A DNA stretch of 64,000 nt. Source: Pseudarthrobacter siccitolerans (lineage in GTDB: Bacteria > Actinomycetota > Actinomycetes > Actinomycetales > Micrococcaceae). This document shows positions 17,345 through 26,462 of the stretch, in pieces (within the stretch, counting starts at the first letter, position 1; the number at the start of each line of letters is the position of its first letter). Made by a program: the position numbers and the translations under genes. The notes under the pieces were generated by a model that made no database searches, was not told where the DNA came from, and was given only the letters and a program-made list of their open reading frames with translations. The DNA lies in the NCBI RefSeq assembly GCF_001046895.1, contig NZ_CAQI01000030.1, positions 1 to 64,000 on the forward strand, read 5' to 3'.

Positions 17345-17369
17345 ATCAGCCAATACAGATCGGGCTGAT
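17345..17369 (+). promoter_or_regulatory. Palindromic operator candidate upstream of hsp20
   Basis: ATCAGCC (17345-17351) and GGCTGAT (17363-17369) form an inverted repeat with an 11-bp spacer, 43 bp before the Hsp20 start. The flanks are unusually A/T rich (CTAAAAAATCTATATC). It does not match the HspR or CIRCE consensus. Confidence 0.5.
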
Positions 17370-17411
17370 ACTAAAAACAATGTTGGACCGTCTCTTACGA
17401 GGAGGGAAGCC

Positions 17412-17834
17412 ATGTTGATGCGAACCGATCCGTTCCGCGAGCTGGACAGGCTGGCCCAGCAGGTCCTCGGCACGGCAGCGCGTCCGGCGGCGATGCCTAT
17501 GGACGCTTGGCGCGAGGACCAGGAATTCGTCGTCGCCTTTGATCTGCCCGGCGTCGCACTGGATTCGGTGGATCTGGATGTGGAACGGAATGTCCTGACG
17601 GTGCGGGCCGAGCGTCCGGACCCCGCGGGCAAGGACACCGAGTTGATCGCCTCCGAGCGGCCGCGCGGCGTGTTCAGCCGCCAGCTGATCCTCGGGGACA
17701 CGCTGGACACCGATAACGTCAAGGCAAGCTACGAGGCCGGTGTCCTGACGCTGCGGATTCCTGTCGCCGAAAAGGCCAAGCCGCGCAAGATCGAAATTGA
17801 AACGAAGGGGGCAAAGCAGGAAATTTCCGCCTAG
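17412..17834 (+). CDS. Hsp20/alpha-crystallin small heat-shock protein
   Basis: This 140-residue chaperone holds unfolding proteins without ATP. The N-terminus ([20 protein letters not shown]) is of the actinobacterial Hsp18-like type. The alpha-crystallin domain spans about 38-130: YXXXXE-like region [17 protein letters not shown], and the C-terminal [13 protein letters not shown] signature ([16 protein letters not shown]). ATG 17412 has AGGAGG 8 nt upstream; an in-frame start 102 nt earlier lies within the promoter palindrome and is rejected. Expression is probably stress-induced through the palindrome upstream. Confidence 0.94.
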   Translation: MLMRTDPFRELDRLAQQVLGTAARPAAMPMDAWREDQEFVVAFDLPGVALDSVDLDVERNVLTVRAERPDPAGKDTELIASERPRGVFSRQLILGDTLDTDNVKASYEAGVLTLRIPVAEKAKPRKIEIETKGAKQEISA

Positions 17835-18012
17835 TCTCAACAGGATCGGGACGTCGGGTATTCATTTATTGCTGACTGCCTTTTGGGCGGATCGCTAGTA
17901 TGCACGCCACAGCGCTTGAAGCGCACCGGCAGCCTACGCCTGAACCTCCCGATACGGTGGCCCCCAGCTTCAGCCGGGGGTCATCCCATGCCTGGACCCC
18001 AACAGCCGCGTG

Positions 18013-18981
18013 TCAGGTGTTCAGCTCCAGCATCAGGGCGGGCAGTTCGTCCGCCAGCTCACGGGCGAGGAAGCCGAGGGGACCACGCCGGCTGGCAAGC
18101 CGGTCGGCTGCCGCGGCGTGCAGGTGCGTGCCCCAGCAGGCAGCCTGCGCGCCGGTGGTGCCGCGTGCCCGAAGGCCCGCAATCGCCCCGGCGAGGACAT
18201 CTCCGCTTCCCGACGTTCCCAGTCCGCCATAGCCCGTGGTCATCTGCCACAGCTCGGATTCCTCCGGCGCATCCCCGCCCGAGGGCCTTGCGATCAGGCC
18301 CTGGCAGCTCACCACTGCCTGGAACTTATCTGCAATCTCGGCCACGTCCGCCGCCAGGTCTTCCACCTCGCGCTCCAGCAGGACGGCCGCTTCCTTGGGA
18401 TTCGGTGTGAGGATCAGCCGCCCCTTCCACGGTTCCAGCTGGTCGCCCAGCTTCAGCAGGCCGCCCAGGGCGTAAGCATCGAGTACGACGGCGGGACCCC
18501 CGCCCGCGTTCCCCGCACCGGAGCCTGCGCCGCCAGAGCCTGACGCGCCAGAGCCCGAGTCAGTGCCGGCCTCCCGCTCCAGCAGCGCCCGCAACAGCTC
18601 CTCCGCCAGCTCCGGATCGTCCAGGCCCGGGCCCACCAGGATCGCATCGGCGCGGTCCAGATAGGACGAGATCCGGTCCAGCCCCTCACCCGTCACCGAC
18701 CCCTCAGCAGTTTCAGGCAGGCCCATGGCTCCGCACTCAGGAAGCGCCACTGCCACCTGGACCGCCACGGACTCCGCCACGGCCAGCGTGAGTTTGCCCG
18801 CACCGGCCCGCAGCGCAGCAGTACCTGCCAGCAGGGCGGCGCCCGGCGTGGCCCGCGCGCCGCCGATCACCAGGACCGAGCCGCGGGAGTACTTGTCCTC
18901 GCCCGGCGCCGGCAGCGGCCACTCGCGCAGCAGCGACGGCGTCACCAAGGTACGGGGATTGGCTTCACTTCGGGTGGACAC
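18013..18981 (-). CDS. nnrD: ADP-dependent NAD(P)H-hydrate dehydratase
   Basis: This 322-residue ribokinase-like enzyme repairs hydrated NADH and NADPH. The family blocks are present: GSVLVIGGARATPGAALLAG, AILVGPGLDD, the LILTPNPKEAAVLL motif and GYGGLGTSGSGDVLAGAIAGL with the catalytic Asp. A Gly/Ser/Ala-rich insert (about 23 residues, between EAGTDSG and PAVVLDA) is an oddity and looks like a loop expansion. The epimerase domain (NnrE) is absent, so this is the stand-alone form. GTG 18981 is preferred because GGGAG lies upstream; it overlaps the phosphatase stop by 17 bp, which suggests coupled translation. Confidence 0.85.
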   Translation of the reverse strand: MSTRSEANPRTLVTPSLLREWPLPAPGEDKYSRGSVLVIGGARATPGAALLAGTAALRAGAGKLTLAVAESVAVQVAVALPECGAMGLPETAEGSVTGEGLDRISSYLDRADAILVGPGLDDPELAEELLRALLEREAGTDSGSGASGSGGAGSGAGNAGGGPAVVLDAYALGGLLKLGDQLEPWKGRLILTPNPKEAAVLLEREVEDLAADVAEIADKFQAVVSCQGLIARPSGGDAPEESELWQMTTGYGGLGTSGSGDVLAGAIAGLRARGTTGAQAACWGTHLHAAAADRLASRRGPLGFLARELADELPALMLELNT

Positions 18982-19741
18982 TGACGTCTCCCGCATGCTC
19001 GGTGACAGTGACACCCTGCTCCGTGAGGTGGTCCGCCACGTTGAAGCTCTCCAGCGTCCAGGGGCCTTCGCCGGACGGCCGGACATACCGCGTCAGGGAG
19101 GCATTCAGGACGGACGTGCTGGCCGCCAGATCCAGGAGTTCCTTCTCGTTCATCCCCTCCAGCACGTACCGGAACAGCATGATCACGGCGTCGTGGCAGA
19201 CCAGCATCACCCGGTGCCCCGTGCCGAGGCTGTTCAGCTCGTCCAGGACGGAGCGCAGCCGCAGGGCCACGTCCGCCCAGGATTCCCCGCCCGGCGGCCG
19301 GTAGTACATCTTGCCCAGCCACTCCCGTCGTTCGGCCTCCTCCGGGAAACGCTTCTCCACCCCCAGCCGCGTCAGCCGGTCCAGGATGCCGAGCTCCCGG
19401 TCCCGCAGCCGCTCATCGGTGCGGACCTTCACATGCCAGCCTGCGGTTTCCACCGCGATCTCAGCGGTCTGCAGCGCCCGGGCATAAGGAGAGGAAACCA
19501 CGGCATCGGGGCGGAGGTCCTCGGCGATCCGTGCCAGCGCCGTCCCCAGGGCTTTGGCCTGCTCCTGGCCGGTCCCGGACAGGTTCACATCCGCATCCCG
19601 GGCCGGCACCTCGATAATCTCGGCCCCGGCCAGCCGCGCGTCCGTGGCGGCCACGTTGCCTTCGCTTTCACCGTGGCGGACCAGGAGCAGCTCCACCGCC
19701 CCGGCCTCCTGCACAGCCTCCGTCAGCCCGTCCTCTTTCAC
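18965..19741 (-). CDS. Histidine phosphatase family protein (phosphoglycerate-mutase-like)
   Basis: This 258-residue protein has the RHG motif (LLLVRHGESEGN, about 19-30), a second Arg in VVSSPYARALQTAE, the Glu of the RDRELGILD segment and the C-terminal His in VMLVCHDAV. It resembles broad-specificity phosphatases rather than glycolytic mutases; the substrate is unknown. It overlaps nnrD downstream, so the two are probably translated together, although a functional link with NAD(P)H repair is not established. Confidence 0.9.
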   Translation of the reverse strand: MKEDGLTEAVQEAGAVELLLVRHGESEGNVAATDARLAGAEIIEVPARDADVNLSGTGQEQAKALGTALARIAEDLRPDAVVSSPYARALQTAEIAVETAGWHVKVRTDERLRDRELGILDRLTRLGVEKRFPEEAERREWLGKMYYRPPGGESWADVALRLRSVLDELNSLGTGHRVMLVCHDAVIMLFRYVLEGMNEKELLDLAASTSVLNASLTRYVRPSGEGPWTLESFNVADHLTEQGVTVTEHAGDVSVHPK

Positions 19742-19857
19742 AAGAAATCACTCCGTCCGCCTGGGTTTCCGAATGCAGGAACACTACCAGCGGCGTACCC
19801 ACGGGGCACGGGCAGTAAACGCCAGAGTCAACGGCACAGGCCATTACACAACAGGAT

Positions 19858-21558
19858 CTACCGCTCCGGCATCAGCACCTTGGAGAACACGGTGGCACCG
19901 TTGGCATTGCGGAGGCTGGCCGTGAAACTATTGTCCTGGCCCAGCTGGACGTGCCCGAAGAACTGGTTCTCGCCGTCGCGCGGTGACTCCCCGGCGAAAC
20001 GCCCGGCCTTGGAGAACACCACCTCCGGTCCGAACGTCCCGTCCATCGCGTTGGGCCCGAACGACCCGGCCGCAATGGGCCCGGCCACAAACTCCCAGAA
20101 CGGGTCGAAGTCGGTGAACGCGGCGCGCTCGGGCGAGTAGTGGTGGGCGGCGCAGTAGTGAACGTCGGCGGTCAGCCACACCACGTTCTTAACCCGGTTG
20201 CGCTTCAACGCGCTCAGCACCCCGGCGATCTCGAGCTCGCGGCCCAACGGAGCGCCGGGATCGCGGTTGGACAGGCTTTCCTGGTTCACCCCGCCGTCGG
20301 GCACGATAATCCCCAGCGGCAGGTCCGCGGCGATCACCTTCCAGGTGGCCTTCGACGCCGACACCTCCCTGATCAGCCAGTCCACCTGCTCCTGGCCCAG
20401 GATGTTCGTGGCGTAGGTTTCCTTGCCGTCGGTGTTGGGCGACTTGAACGTGCGCATGTCCAGGCAGAAGACATCCAGTTGCGGGCCTCGGCTGATCTTC
20501 CGGTAGATGCGCGCAGGCTGGTACTGGCCGGCATCGTCGAATGTCCCCGGCCGCCACAGCGCTGCCGAATCGGCGATGGGCATGTTCTCCTGCCACGCCT
20601 GCCGTCCGCGCGCGGCGAGGGTGTTTACGTCGCGGACTGTATAGCGCGGATCATCCAGGATCTCGCCGGGGTACCAGTTGTTGGTGGTTTCGTGGTCGTC
20701 CCAGTTGGCGATGACCGGGACGTCCGCGAACATGGCGCGCATGTTGGCATCCATCGAGTTGTACCGGTGCCGGCCGCGGTATTCGGTGAGGGTCTCGGCC
20801 ACCTTGGACACCTCCTCGGTCACCAGGTTCCGCCACACCTGCCCGTCCTTCTCCACCACGGTTTCGGCGATGGGTCCGTCTGCGTACACGGTGTCGCCCG
20901 AGTGGATAAAAAAGTCCGGCCGGGTCTGGTGCATCGCCCGGTAGCCGCGCATCCCGCCGATCTCCTCGTTGATGCCCCAGCCCTGGCCCGCGGTGTCACC
21001 GGTCCACACAAAGCTTTGCGCGGACGACGCCGGCACCTTGCCTCCCGCGCTGGTGTCACCGGTGCGGCCCTTGCCGTTGAACGTCCCCGCGTCGGGTGCC
21101 GTCCGGAAGGTGCCGCGGACGCTCTCACCTGCCGCGCCGCCGTCGTCCTCAAAGCTGATCTCCAGCGCAAAGCGGGTGTTGGACGGCAGGTTCCCGGCAT
21201 GGATCTTGGCCGTGAAGTCGGACGCCTGGGTGGCGCGGGGACCGCGGAGGGTGCGCTCAAAGGCGCCGCGACCGCGCAGGACCTCGCCGCCGTCGTCCAC
21301 TGCGCGCAGCACCGCCGTCATCCGCCCGGCGCCCGATGCGCGGGACCACAGCACGGCCGAATCGGAGGTGACGTCGCCGGTGGCGATGCCGCTGGGCAGG
21401 GTGAGCCGGTTCCGGACCAGCGCGATGCCGGCCGGCGACTGGCGCGGCCCCGCGGCGTTGGCTTGTGCAGGGTTGGCTTGTGCGGCGGCGGGAGTGGCGG
21501 CCAGTGCAGCGGCCAAGACGGAACCCTTAACGATGGTGCGGCGGGAAATATCAGTCAT
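19858..21558 (-). CDS. phoD: Alkaline phosphatase D, Tat-exported
   Basis: This 566-residue secreted phosphodiesterase/phosphomonoesterase releases phosphate outside the cell. A twin-arginine signal is clear (MTDISRRTIVKGSVLAAALAA), followed by an Ala-rich cleavage region. The PhoD_N domain (about 50-165) is followed by the catalytic domain with WTGDTAGQGWGIN, FIHSGDTVYADG, NWDDHET and the VWLTADVHYCAAHHY metal-ligand block. ATG 21558 is chosen because the Tat motif begins there; a longer frame adds a non-signal extension. No Pho box was identified upstream. Confidence 0.94.
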   Translation of the reverse strand: MTDISRRTIVKGSVLAAALAATPAAAQANPAQANAAGPRQSPAGIALVRNRLTLPSGIATGDVTSDSAVLWSRASGAGRMTAVLRAVDDGGEVLRGRGAFERTLRGPRATQASDFTAKIHAGNLPSNTRFALEISFEDDGGAAGESVRGTFRTAPDAGTFNGKGRTGDTSAGGKVPASSAQSFVWTGDTAGQGWGINEEIGGMRGYRAMHQTRPDFFIHSGDTVYADGPIAETVVEKDGQVWRNLVTEEVSKVAETLTEYRGRHRYNSMDANMRAMFADVPVIANWDDHETTNNWYPGEILDDPRYTVRDVNTLAARGRQAWQENMPIADSAALWRPGTFDDAGQYQPARIYRKISRGPQLDVFCLDMRTFKSPNTDGKETYATNILGQEQVDWLIREVSASKATWKVIAADLPLGIIVPDGGVNQESLSNRDPGAPLGRELEIAGVLSALKRNRVKNVVWLTADVHYCAAHHYSPERAAFTDFDPFWEFVAGPIAAGSFGPNAMDGTFGPEVVFSKAGRFAGESPRDGENQFFGHVQLGQDNSFTASLRNANGATVFSKVLMPER

Positions 21559-21811
21559 GGGCCCAGCCTGCCCACGCCGGGCGCACGGACTGTTGCCCTC
21601 GGGTGAACGCACGGTAAGCCCGGGTTGAACAGCACGGATAGGCCCCCAGGACACCGAGCCGTGCGCGAATTCGACGCGCTAACTGATTCCCGCGGCGCAT
21701 AATACTGGACGCGCCGCAAATACCGGCCGCGCCAAAAAGTACCCGCGTCGACAGTCATTGTGCGCGTCGCCAGCGGCCCCCCAAAGCGCTGGCACAACGA
21801 GACGCGGTGCC

Positions 21812-22921
21812 TTACGGCAGCGCGAACTCGGCGATCCGGCCCTCCCGCAGCGCTGCGCCTACAGCGTTGACGCCGCCGTAATCGGGAAACAGCACCGACT
21901 GGCCCGCCACAAATCCGGGACCGGCCGTGGGCAGCGTCATCGTGCCGATGGCGTTCACGTCGAGGTTGCGGAGGCTGTACGCGAGGATGGCCGCCTGCAC
22001 CAGGTCAAAGCTCTTGTTGACGGTCAGGCAGCAGGACGCGAAGTCCACCAGCCCCCGTACCGCGTTGACATCGTTCAGGGCACCATTGGCAGTGAGGCGG
22101 GCCAGGATGGCGCGGAGCAGGATCTGCTGGTTGCGCACGCGCTGGAAGTCGCCGTCGATAAACGCGTAGCGCTCGCGGGAAAACTCAAGCGCCGCCTGCC
22201 CGTCCAGGTGGTTCACGCCGGGGGTGAAGACGTGCCCGGTGTCGTGGGTCGACTGGAACGGGACGGGCACGTTGACGTCGATCCCGCCCAGCCCGTCAAC
22301 AAGGACCTTGAGGCCGCCGAAGTCCAGCATCAGGGTCTGGTCGATGGTGATACCCAGCAGCGACTGGACCGCGGCCGTCTGCATGTCGATGCCGCCGTAC
22401 TGCAGGCCCGAGTTGACCTTGGCGCCGCCCAACCCCGGGATATCCACCCACAGGTCGCGGTTGATGGAGATCATGTAGAGGCTTCGCCGGTCTGCCGGGA
22501 CGTGGACCACAATCAGGACGTCCGCGCGCTGGTCCATCGGCTGGCCCGTAGCGGCCGTGTGGGCTGCGGCGTCGCGGGCGTTGCCGCGCATGTCACTGCC
22601 GATGACCAGCACGTTCATGGGCACGGCCGGGAGCTCCGGAATGGGGGGAGGCGGCGGCGGGGGAGGAGGGGGTGCCGGGGTGGTTTCCGTCGGGGTCTCG
22701 CTGGGCGTTGGTGTTTCCGAAGCGCTCTGTGTTGCCGCAGGCTGCGCTTCCGTGCCGGCCCGGTTGAGGTTCACGATCGCGACGACGGCCACCGCCACCA
22801 GCGCCAGCGCCACCAGGGCAGCGATCCAGCGCCGCCGTCCGTGCGCCACCCAGCCCAGGCCGTGCGGATGGGAGCCGGACGGGCCCGTGCCGGAGGGGTC
22901 AGAACCGCCTGGCGTGCTCAT
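21812..22921 (-). CDS. LytR-CpsA-Psr (LCP) family protein, copy 1
   Basis: LCP enzymes transfer glycopolymers from lipid carriers to peptidoglycan. The 369-residue protein has a cytoplasmic N-terminus, one membrane segment (about 36-55, RRRWIAALVALALVAVAVVAIV), a Ser/Thr/Pro-rich linker with ten consecutive prolines and the LCP domain: MNVLVIGSDMRG, QRADVLIVVHVPADRRSLYMISINRDLWVDIPG, GGIDVNVPVPF and LEFSRERYAF-DGDFQRVRNQQ. Arg and Asp residues of the pyrophosphate site are present. A second copy lies 31 bp upstream on the same strand, so the two form an operon. Confidence 0.94.
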   Translation of the reverse strand: MSTPGGSDPSGTGPSGSHPHGLGWVAHGRRRWIAALVALALVAVAVVAIVNLNRAGTEAQPAATQSASETPTPSETPTETTPAPPPPPPPPPPIPELPAVPMNVLVIGSDMRGNARDAAAHTAATGQPMDQRADVLIVVHVPADRRSLYMISINRDLWVDIPGLGGAKVNSGLQYGGIDMQTAAVQSLLGITIDQTLMLDFGGLKVLVDGLGGIDVNVPVPFQSTHDTGHVFTPGVNHLDGQAALEFSRERYAFIDGDFQRVRNQQILLRAILARLTANGALNDVNAVRGLVDFASCCLTVNKSFDLVQAAILAYSLRNLDVNAIGTMTLPTAGPGFVAGQSVLFPDYGGVNAVGAALREGRIAEFALP

Positions 22922-22952
22922 TGTGCCTCACCTCATTGTGCGTGTGGTGGGA

Positions 22953-24083
22953 TCAGTGTCCGCCCGCCAAGGCTCCGCTGGCTACATACGTGTCCAAACT
23001 GTCACCTGCCAAAGCCTCGGAAATACGCTCGACGGCCCAGGGGTCCGGCAGCACGATCGACTGGCCGTCCGCGGAGGTGTCGATGCCCAGCGTGGGCAGG
23101 GTGAACATCACCATGTCGTTGGCCCGGACGTCGCGGAGCTCAAGGGCCAGACGGGCCAGGGTTGCGGCGTCCAGCCCGCTGTCCACACTGATGAACGGGG
23201 CCATGGCGCTGAGTACGTTGTGGACCTTGACCGGGTTGAGGAGCGTCTCCGGGCTGAGGTTTTTCGCGAACAGCGCGCGCACAAACGCCTGCTGGTTGCG
23301 GACCCGCTGGTAGTCGCCGTCGGCAAAGGCGTAGCGCTCGCGGACAAACTCAAGGGCGTGCCCGCCGTCCAGCGTCTGGGTTCCGGCGATGAAGGCGTAG
23401 TGGTCGTGGCGCGAAACGAAGGGCTGGGGAACGTTGACTTCCACCCCGCCCACGGCGTCGGTGACTCCCTTGAAGCCCTCGAAATCGATCATGGCCACGT
23501 GGTCTATCCGCTGCTGGAACAGTGACTCGACCGTCTGGAGCATCAGCGGAACACCGCCGAAGGCAAGGGCCGCGTTGATCTTGGCCTGGCCATGGTCCGG
23601 GATGCTGATCCACAGGTCCCGCATCAGCGAGATGGAGTAGATCTTGGACCGGTCAACCGGGATATGGACCAGCATCAGGGTGTCGGCGCGCTGGTTGGAG
23701 TTGGCGCCGGAGAGGGCCTCGTCGGCCGTTGCTCCCCGGCTGTCGCTGCCCATCACCAGGATGTTCAGCGACGTGTCCGCGTAGGGATCGGGTTCGCCCG
23801 CGGCTGGTCCGTCGGCGGGACCGGCGCCGGGGATGCCGCCTGCTGCTCCGGGCGTCCGCGGCTGGGGCCGGAGGGACTCTGCGGGGAAGGGGCTTTCGAG
23901 GGTGCTGGTCTTGGACTCGTAGATCTGTCCCAGGTTGTAGAGGTACGCTCCGGCTGAAACCGGGACCAGGACTGCGACGGCGAGCAGGACCAGGAAGATG
24001 GTGCGCAGGGGGTGCCGGCGGCGCGCGGACCGGGGTTCGGAGCCGGGAGTTTGCGTGCCTGGATGCTTCCGCTGGCTGCCCAT
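22953..24083 (-). CDS. LytR-CpsA-Psr (LCP) family protein, copy 2
   Basis: This 376-residue paralogue of the downstream gene has a short basic cytoplasmic N-terminus, one membrane segment (about 29-50, TIFLVLLAVAVLVPVSAGAYLY) and an LCP domain (about 105-370) with LNILVMGSDSRG, NQRADTLMLVHIPVDRSKIYSISLMRDLWISIPDHG and LEFVRERYAFADGDYQRVRNQQ. It leads the LCP pair. Having two differing copies in tandem suggests separate acceptor or donor polymers. The low-molecular-weight phosphatase upstream may belong to the same cell-envelope function. Confidence 0.94.
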   Translation of the reverse strand: MGSQRKHPGTQTPGSEPRSARRRHPLRTIFLVLLAVAVLVPVSAGAYLYNLGQIYESKTSTLESPFPAESLRPQPRTPGAAGGIPGAGPADGPAAGEPDPYADTSLNILVMGSDSRGATADEALSGANSNQRADTLMLVHIPVDRSKIYSISLMRDLWISIPDHGQAKINAALAFGGVPLMLQTVESLFQQRIDHVAMIDFEGFKGVTDAVGGVEVNVPQPFVSRHDHYAFIAGTQTLDGGHALEFVRERYAFADGDYQRVRNQQAFVRALFAKNLSPETLLNPVKVHNVLSAMAPFISVDSGLDAATLARLALELRDVRANDMVMFTLPTLGIDTSADGQSIVLPDPWAVERISEALAGDSLDTYVASGALAGGH

Positions 24084-24269
24084 TGCCGAAAATTAGCAGC
24101 GGCGGAAACGCGATACATCAGGGGAATCCACAGAAGAACCGCACACTTGTCCGCACAGTAATGACGACGGCGGCGGGCCGGGTCGGGCGGGCACGTCAGC
24201 CGTGCGTGCGGCAGCAGTTTTGGGTGGCGGACAGCGCGTTCGCCGGAACGGTGCGCGTTCGCCGGAACG

Positions 24270-24926
24270 CTACGGCGTCGGGGCACCGTTCCAGCGAACG
24301 GGGGCGTTGAGGCGGGCGTGGCGCAGGATGGACACAATGGCCGGCGCGAGTTCGTCCTCCATCTGCCGGTACACCTCCGGCGCGCGCCGGTATGGGTCGA
24401 TGATGTCGTTCTCGGCCGAGTCCACGGGCAGCGACAGGTGGCGCACGGCCGCAGCCCGCGCAGGCAAGCCGCGCCAAAAGGTGAGGTTTGCAGCCAGGGG
24501 ATCGCCGTCGTCGTACGTTCCCTCCGATGCGTTACCGGCCGACTCCGCTCGCTGGTCCAGGACATCGAGCATCCTGGCGAACTCGCGGATGGTGAAGGTG
24601 CGCTTGAGGAAGGAGGCGTCCAGCTGCAGGACTTCGCCGCGGTGCCCGGAGGTCATGGTCAGCACCAGGTCCACGCCGCGCAGGATTTTGGGCGTGAGCT
24701 GGCGGGCGGCGAACTGCTCCGGGTCGCCGCCGAACGTGCGGATGATGTCGGCCGAGATGGGCTGGATGGGGTCGCCCACCATGGCCCGGGTCCCTGCGCT
24801 GCGCACCTCGAAACCGCCCGGCAGCACCTGGTCCAGACCCGCCTGCAGCAACCGCTCGGCCACGGGCGAGCGGCAGATGTTGCCCGTGCAGACAGTCAGG
24901 ATTTTTACTGGTGCGGGTGAGTCCAA
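24270..24926 (-). CDS. Low-molecular-weight protein-tyrosine phosphatase
   Basis: This 218-residue protein has the Cx5R phosphatase loop near its start (CTGNICRSPVAERLL) and the DPYRR general-acid loop (IIDPYRRAPEVY). It is longer than the usual 150-residue LMW-PTP because of an insert of about 40 residues after the MTSGHRGEV region. In capsule and cell-wall loci such enzymes (Wzb/YwlE type) reverse tyrosine or arginine phosphorylation; the position next to two LCP genes fits that. The likely start is TTG 24926; no better ATG or GTG precedes the VKILTVCTGN motif. A 186-bp gap to LCP copy 2 contains a direct repeat GCGTTCGCCGGAACG (about 24236-24268). Confidence 0.88.
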   Translation of the reverse strand: MDSPAPVKILTVCTGNICRSPVAERLLQAGLDQVLPGGFEVRSAGTRAMVGDPIQPISADIIRTFGGDPEQFAARQLTPKILRGVDLVLTMTSGHRGEVLQLDASFLKRTFTIREFARMLDVLDQRAESAGNASEGTYDDGDPLAANLTFWRGLPARAAAVRHLSLPVDSAENDIIDPYRRAPEVYRQMEDELAPAIVSILRHARLNAPVRWNGAPTP

Positions 24927-25006
24927 GGGAGATTTCTCTTTCCAGCCGGTGCGTCCGTGCTTTTCAACTTAACACGCATCGGCCCGACGGCGGCCGCCCC
25001 ACCCCG

Positions 25007-25082
25007 CACGCCCGCTCACTTTTGGCCGCTTCCCACCCGACGCCCGCTCACCTTTGGCAGGTTTCCGGGCAACGCTCTATCA
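25007..25082 (-). repeat. 32-bp array, mixed GTGAGCGGGCGT and GTGATAGAGCGT cores
   Basis: Read on the + strand, CGCCCGCTCAC ends at 25019 and 25051 (32 bp), and the degenerate CGCTCTATCAC ends at 25082 (31 bp further). It therefore links the GCGGGCG and GAGAGCG versions of the core in one array. It lies between the divergent phosphatase and flavoprotein genes. Confidence 0.8.
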
Positions 25083-25107
25083 CCTGAGGGCAGGGAAGCA
25101 CGAAGAT

Positions 25108-26325
25108 ATGACTGTGGAAAGCGAGATCACACGGGACTGCGTGATTGCCGGCGGCGGCCCCGGAGGCATGGTGCTCGGATACCTGCTCGCGAAGAAAGGC
25201 CTGCGGGTGACGGTCCTGGAGAAGCACGGCGACTTCCTGCGCGACTTCCGCGGGGACACTGTCCACCCCTCCACGGTCACCCTGCTGGGAGAACTTGGGC
25301 TGCGCGAAAAGTTCCTGAACCTTCCGCTGACCAGGCTGTCCACGCTGGATGCGGTGGTTGATGGCCAGCGGGTCACCATCGTGGACTTCGGCACCCTCCC
25401 CGCGCCGGACAACTTCATCGTCTTCACGCCGCAGTGGGACTTCCTGAACTTCCTTGCCCGCGAGGCGCACGCGTTCCCCAACTTCGAGCTGCGCATGCTC
25501 ACCGAGGCCACCGGACTCATCATCGAAGAGGGCCAGGTGCGCGGAGTCCGGGCCCTCACGTCCGACGGCGGACTGGAGATCCGTGCGACGCTCACCGTCG
25601 CTGCCGACGGGCGTGCGTCGGCCTTGCGCGCCGCTGCCCGACTGACGCCCGATACATTCGGTGTGCCCATCGACGTCCTCTGGTTCAACCTGCCCAAGCC
25701 GCCGGACCCTCCGCCGCCAACGCTTGGCTACATTTCCGCGCAGGGGATGGTCCTCACGATCGACCGCGGCGACCGGTACCAGTCGGGCATGGTGATCCGC
25801 AAAGGCGGTTTTGACGAGCTTCGGGCGGGGGAGGTGGGCGCCCTGCAAACCCGGATTATTGGCGCCGCGCCATTCCTGCGCCCCGTCGTCGGGAACCTCA
25901 CCGACTGGGACCAGGTAAAACTCCTCTCCGTCCAGATCAACCGGCTGCGGCGCTGGTACCGTCCCGGGTTCATTGCCATCGGCGACGCCGCCCACGCGAT
26001 GTCCCCGATGTTCGGCGTGGGCGTGAACTTCGCCATCCAGGACGCCGTGGCGCTGGCCAACACTATTGCGGCGGACCTCGCGGCCGGAACGGTGCCAACA
26101 GGGAAGCTGGCTGACGTGCAGAAGCGGCGGGAGTTACCAGTGAAGATCATGCAGCAGTTGCAGCGCAACGGACACCGCGTGCTCTTCAGGGCCGCCACCG
26201 GGAACCGGATCGCGCCCCGCTGGCTGCTACTGGTTCTTCGTGCCGCCTCGCCGCTTCTGCGCCGGGTCACGGCACGGTTTATCGGGCTGGGAATCCGCCC
26301 CGAGCACGTCAACCACCGCGCCTGA
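25108..26325 (+). CDS. FAD-dependent monooxygenase-like oxidoreductase (UbiH/PHBH type)
   Basis: This 405-residue flavoprotein has the GGGPGGMVLGYLLAKKGLRVTVLEKH Rossmann motif split by the usual glycine pattern (about 13-38), a DRADG-like segment (AADGRASALR, about 166-175) and GDAAHAMSPMFGVGVNFAIQDA (about 291-312) that binds the FAD ribityl chain. It belongs to aromatic hydroxylase-like enzymes; the substrate is unknown. ATG 25108 gives the normal family N-terminus; a start 54 nt earlier would lie in repeat DNA. No partner gene is adjacent. Confidence 0.88.
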   Translation: MTVESEITRDCVIAGGGPGGMVLGYLLAKKGLRVTVLEKHGDFLRDFRGDTVHPSTVTLLGELGLREKFLNLPLTRLSTLDAVVDGQRVTIVDFGTLPAPDNFIVFTPQWDFLNFLAREAHAFPNFELRMLTEATGLIIEEGQVRGVRALTSDGGLEIRATLTVAADGRASALRAAARLTPDTFGVPIDVLWFNLPKPPDPPPPTLGYISAQGMVLTIDRGDRYQSGMVIRKGGFDELRAGEVGALQTRIIGAAPFLRPVVGNLTDWDQVKLLSVQINRLRRWYRPGFIAIGDAAHAMSPMFGVGVNFAIQDAVALANTIAADLAAGTVPTGKLADVQKRRELPVKIMQQLQRNGHRVLFRAATGNRIAPRWLLLVLRAASPLLRRVTARFIGLGIRPEHVNHRA

Positions 26326-26350
26326 CCCACCAAGCCGGTGGCTCCCACGG

Positions 26351-26456
26351 GACGCTCTCTCACTTAACGCGGTTTTGGGGCCAACGCTCTCTCACTTTCG
26401 TAAGGAAAGTGAGAGAGCGTTGGCCGATTTATGGCATTAAGTGAGAGAGCGTTCCG
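26351..26456. repeat. Head-to-head pair of 32-bp arrays
   Basis: Two minus-oriented cores (CGCTCTCTCAC ending at 26363 and 26395) are followed by two plus-oriented cores (GTGAGAGAGCG starting at 26409 and 26441). Both spacings are exactly 32 bp. The inner pair forms an imperfect inverted repeat around TTTCGTAAGGAAA. It lies at the convergent 3' ends of the flavoprotein and DUF305 genes. Confidence 0.9.
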
Positions 26457-26462
26457 GTTGGG

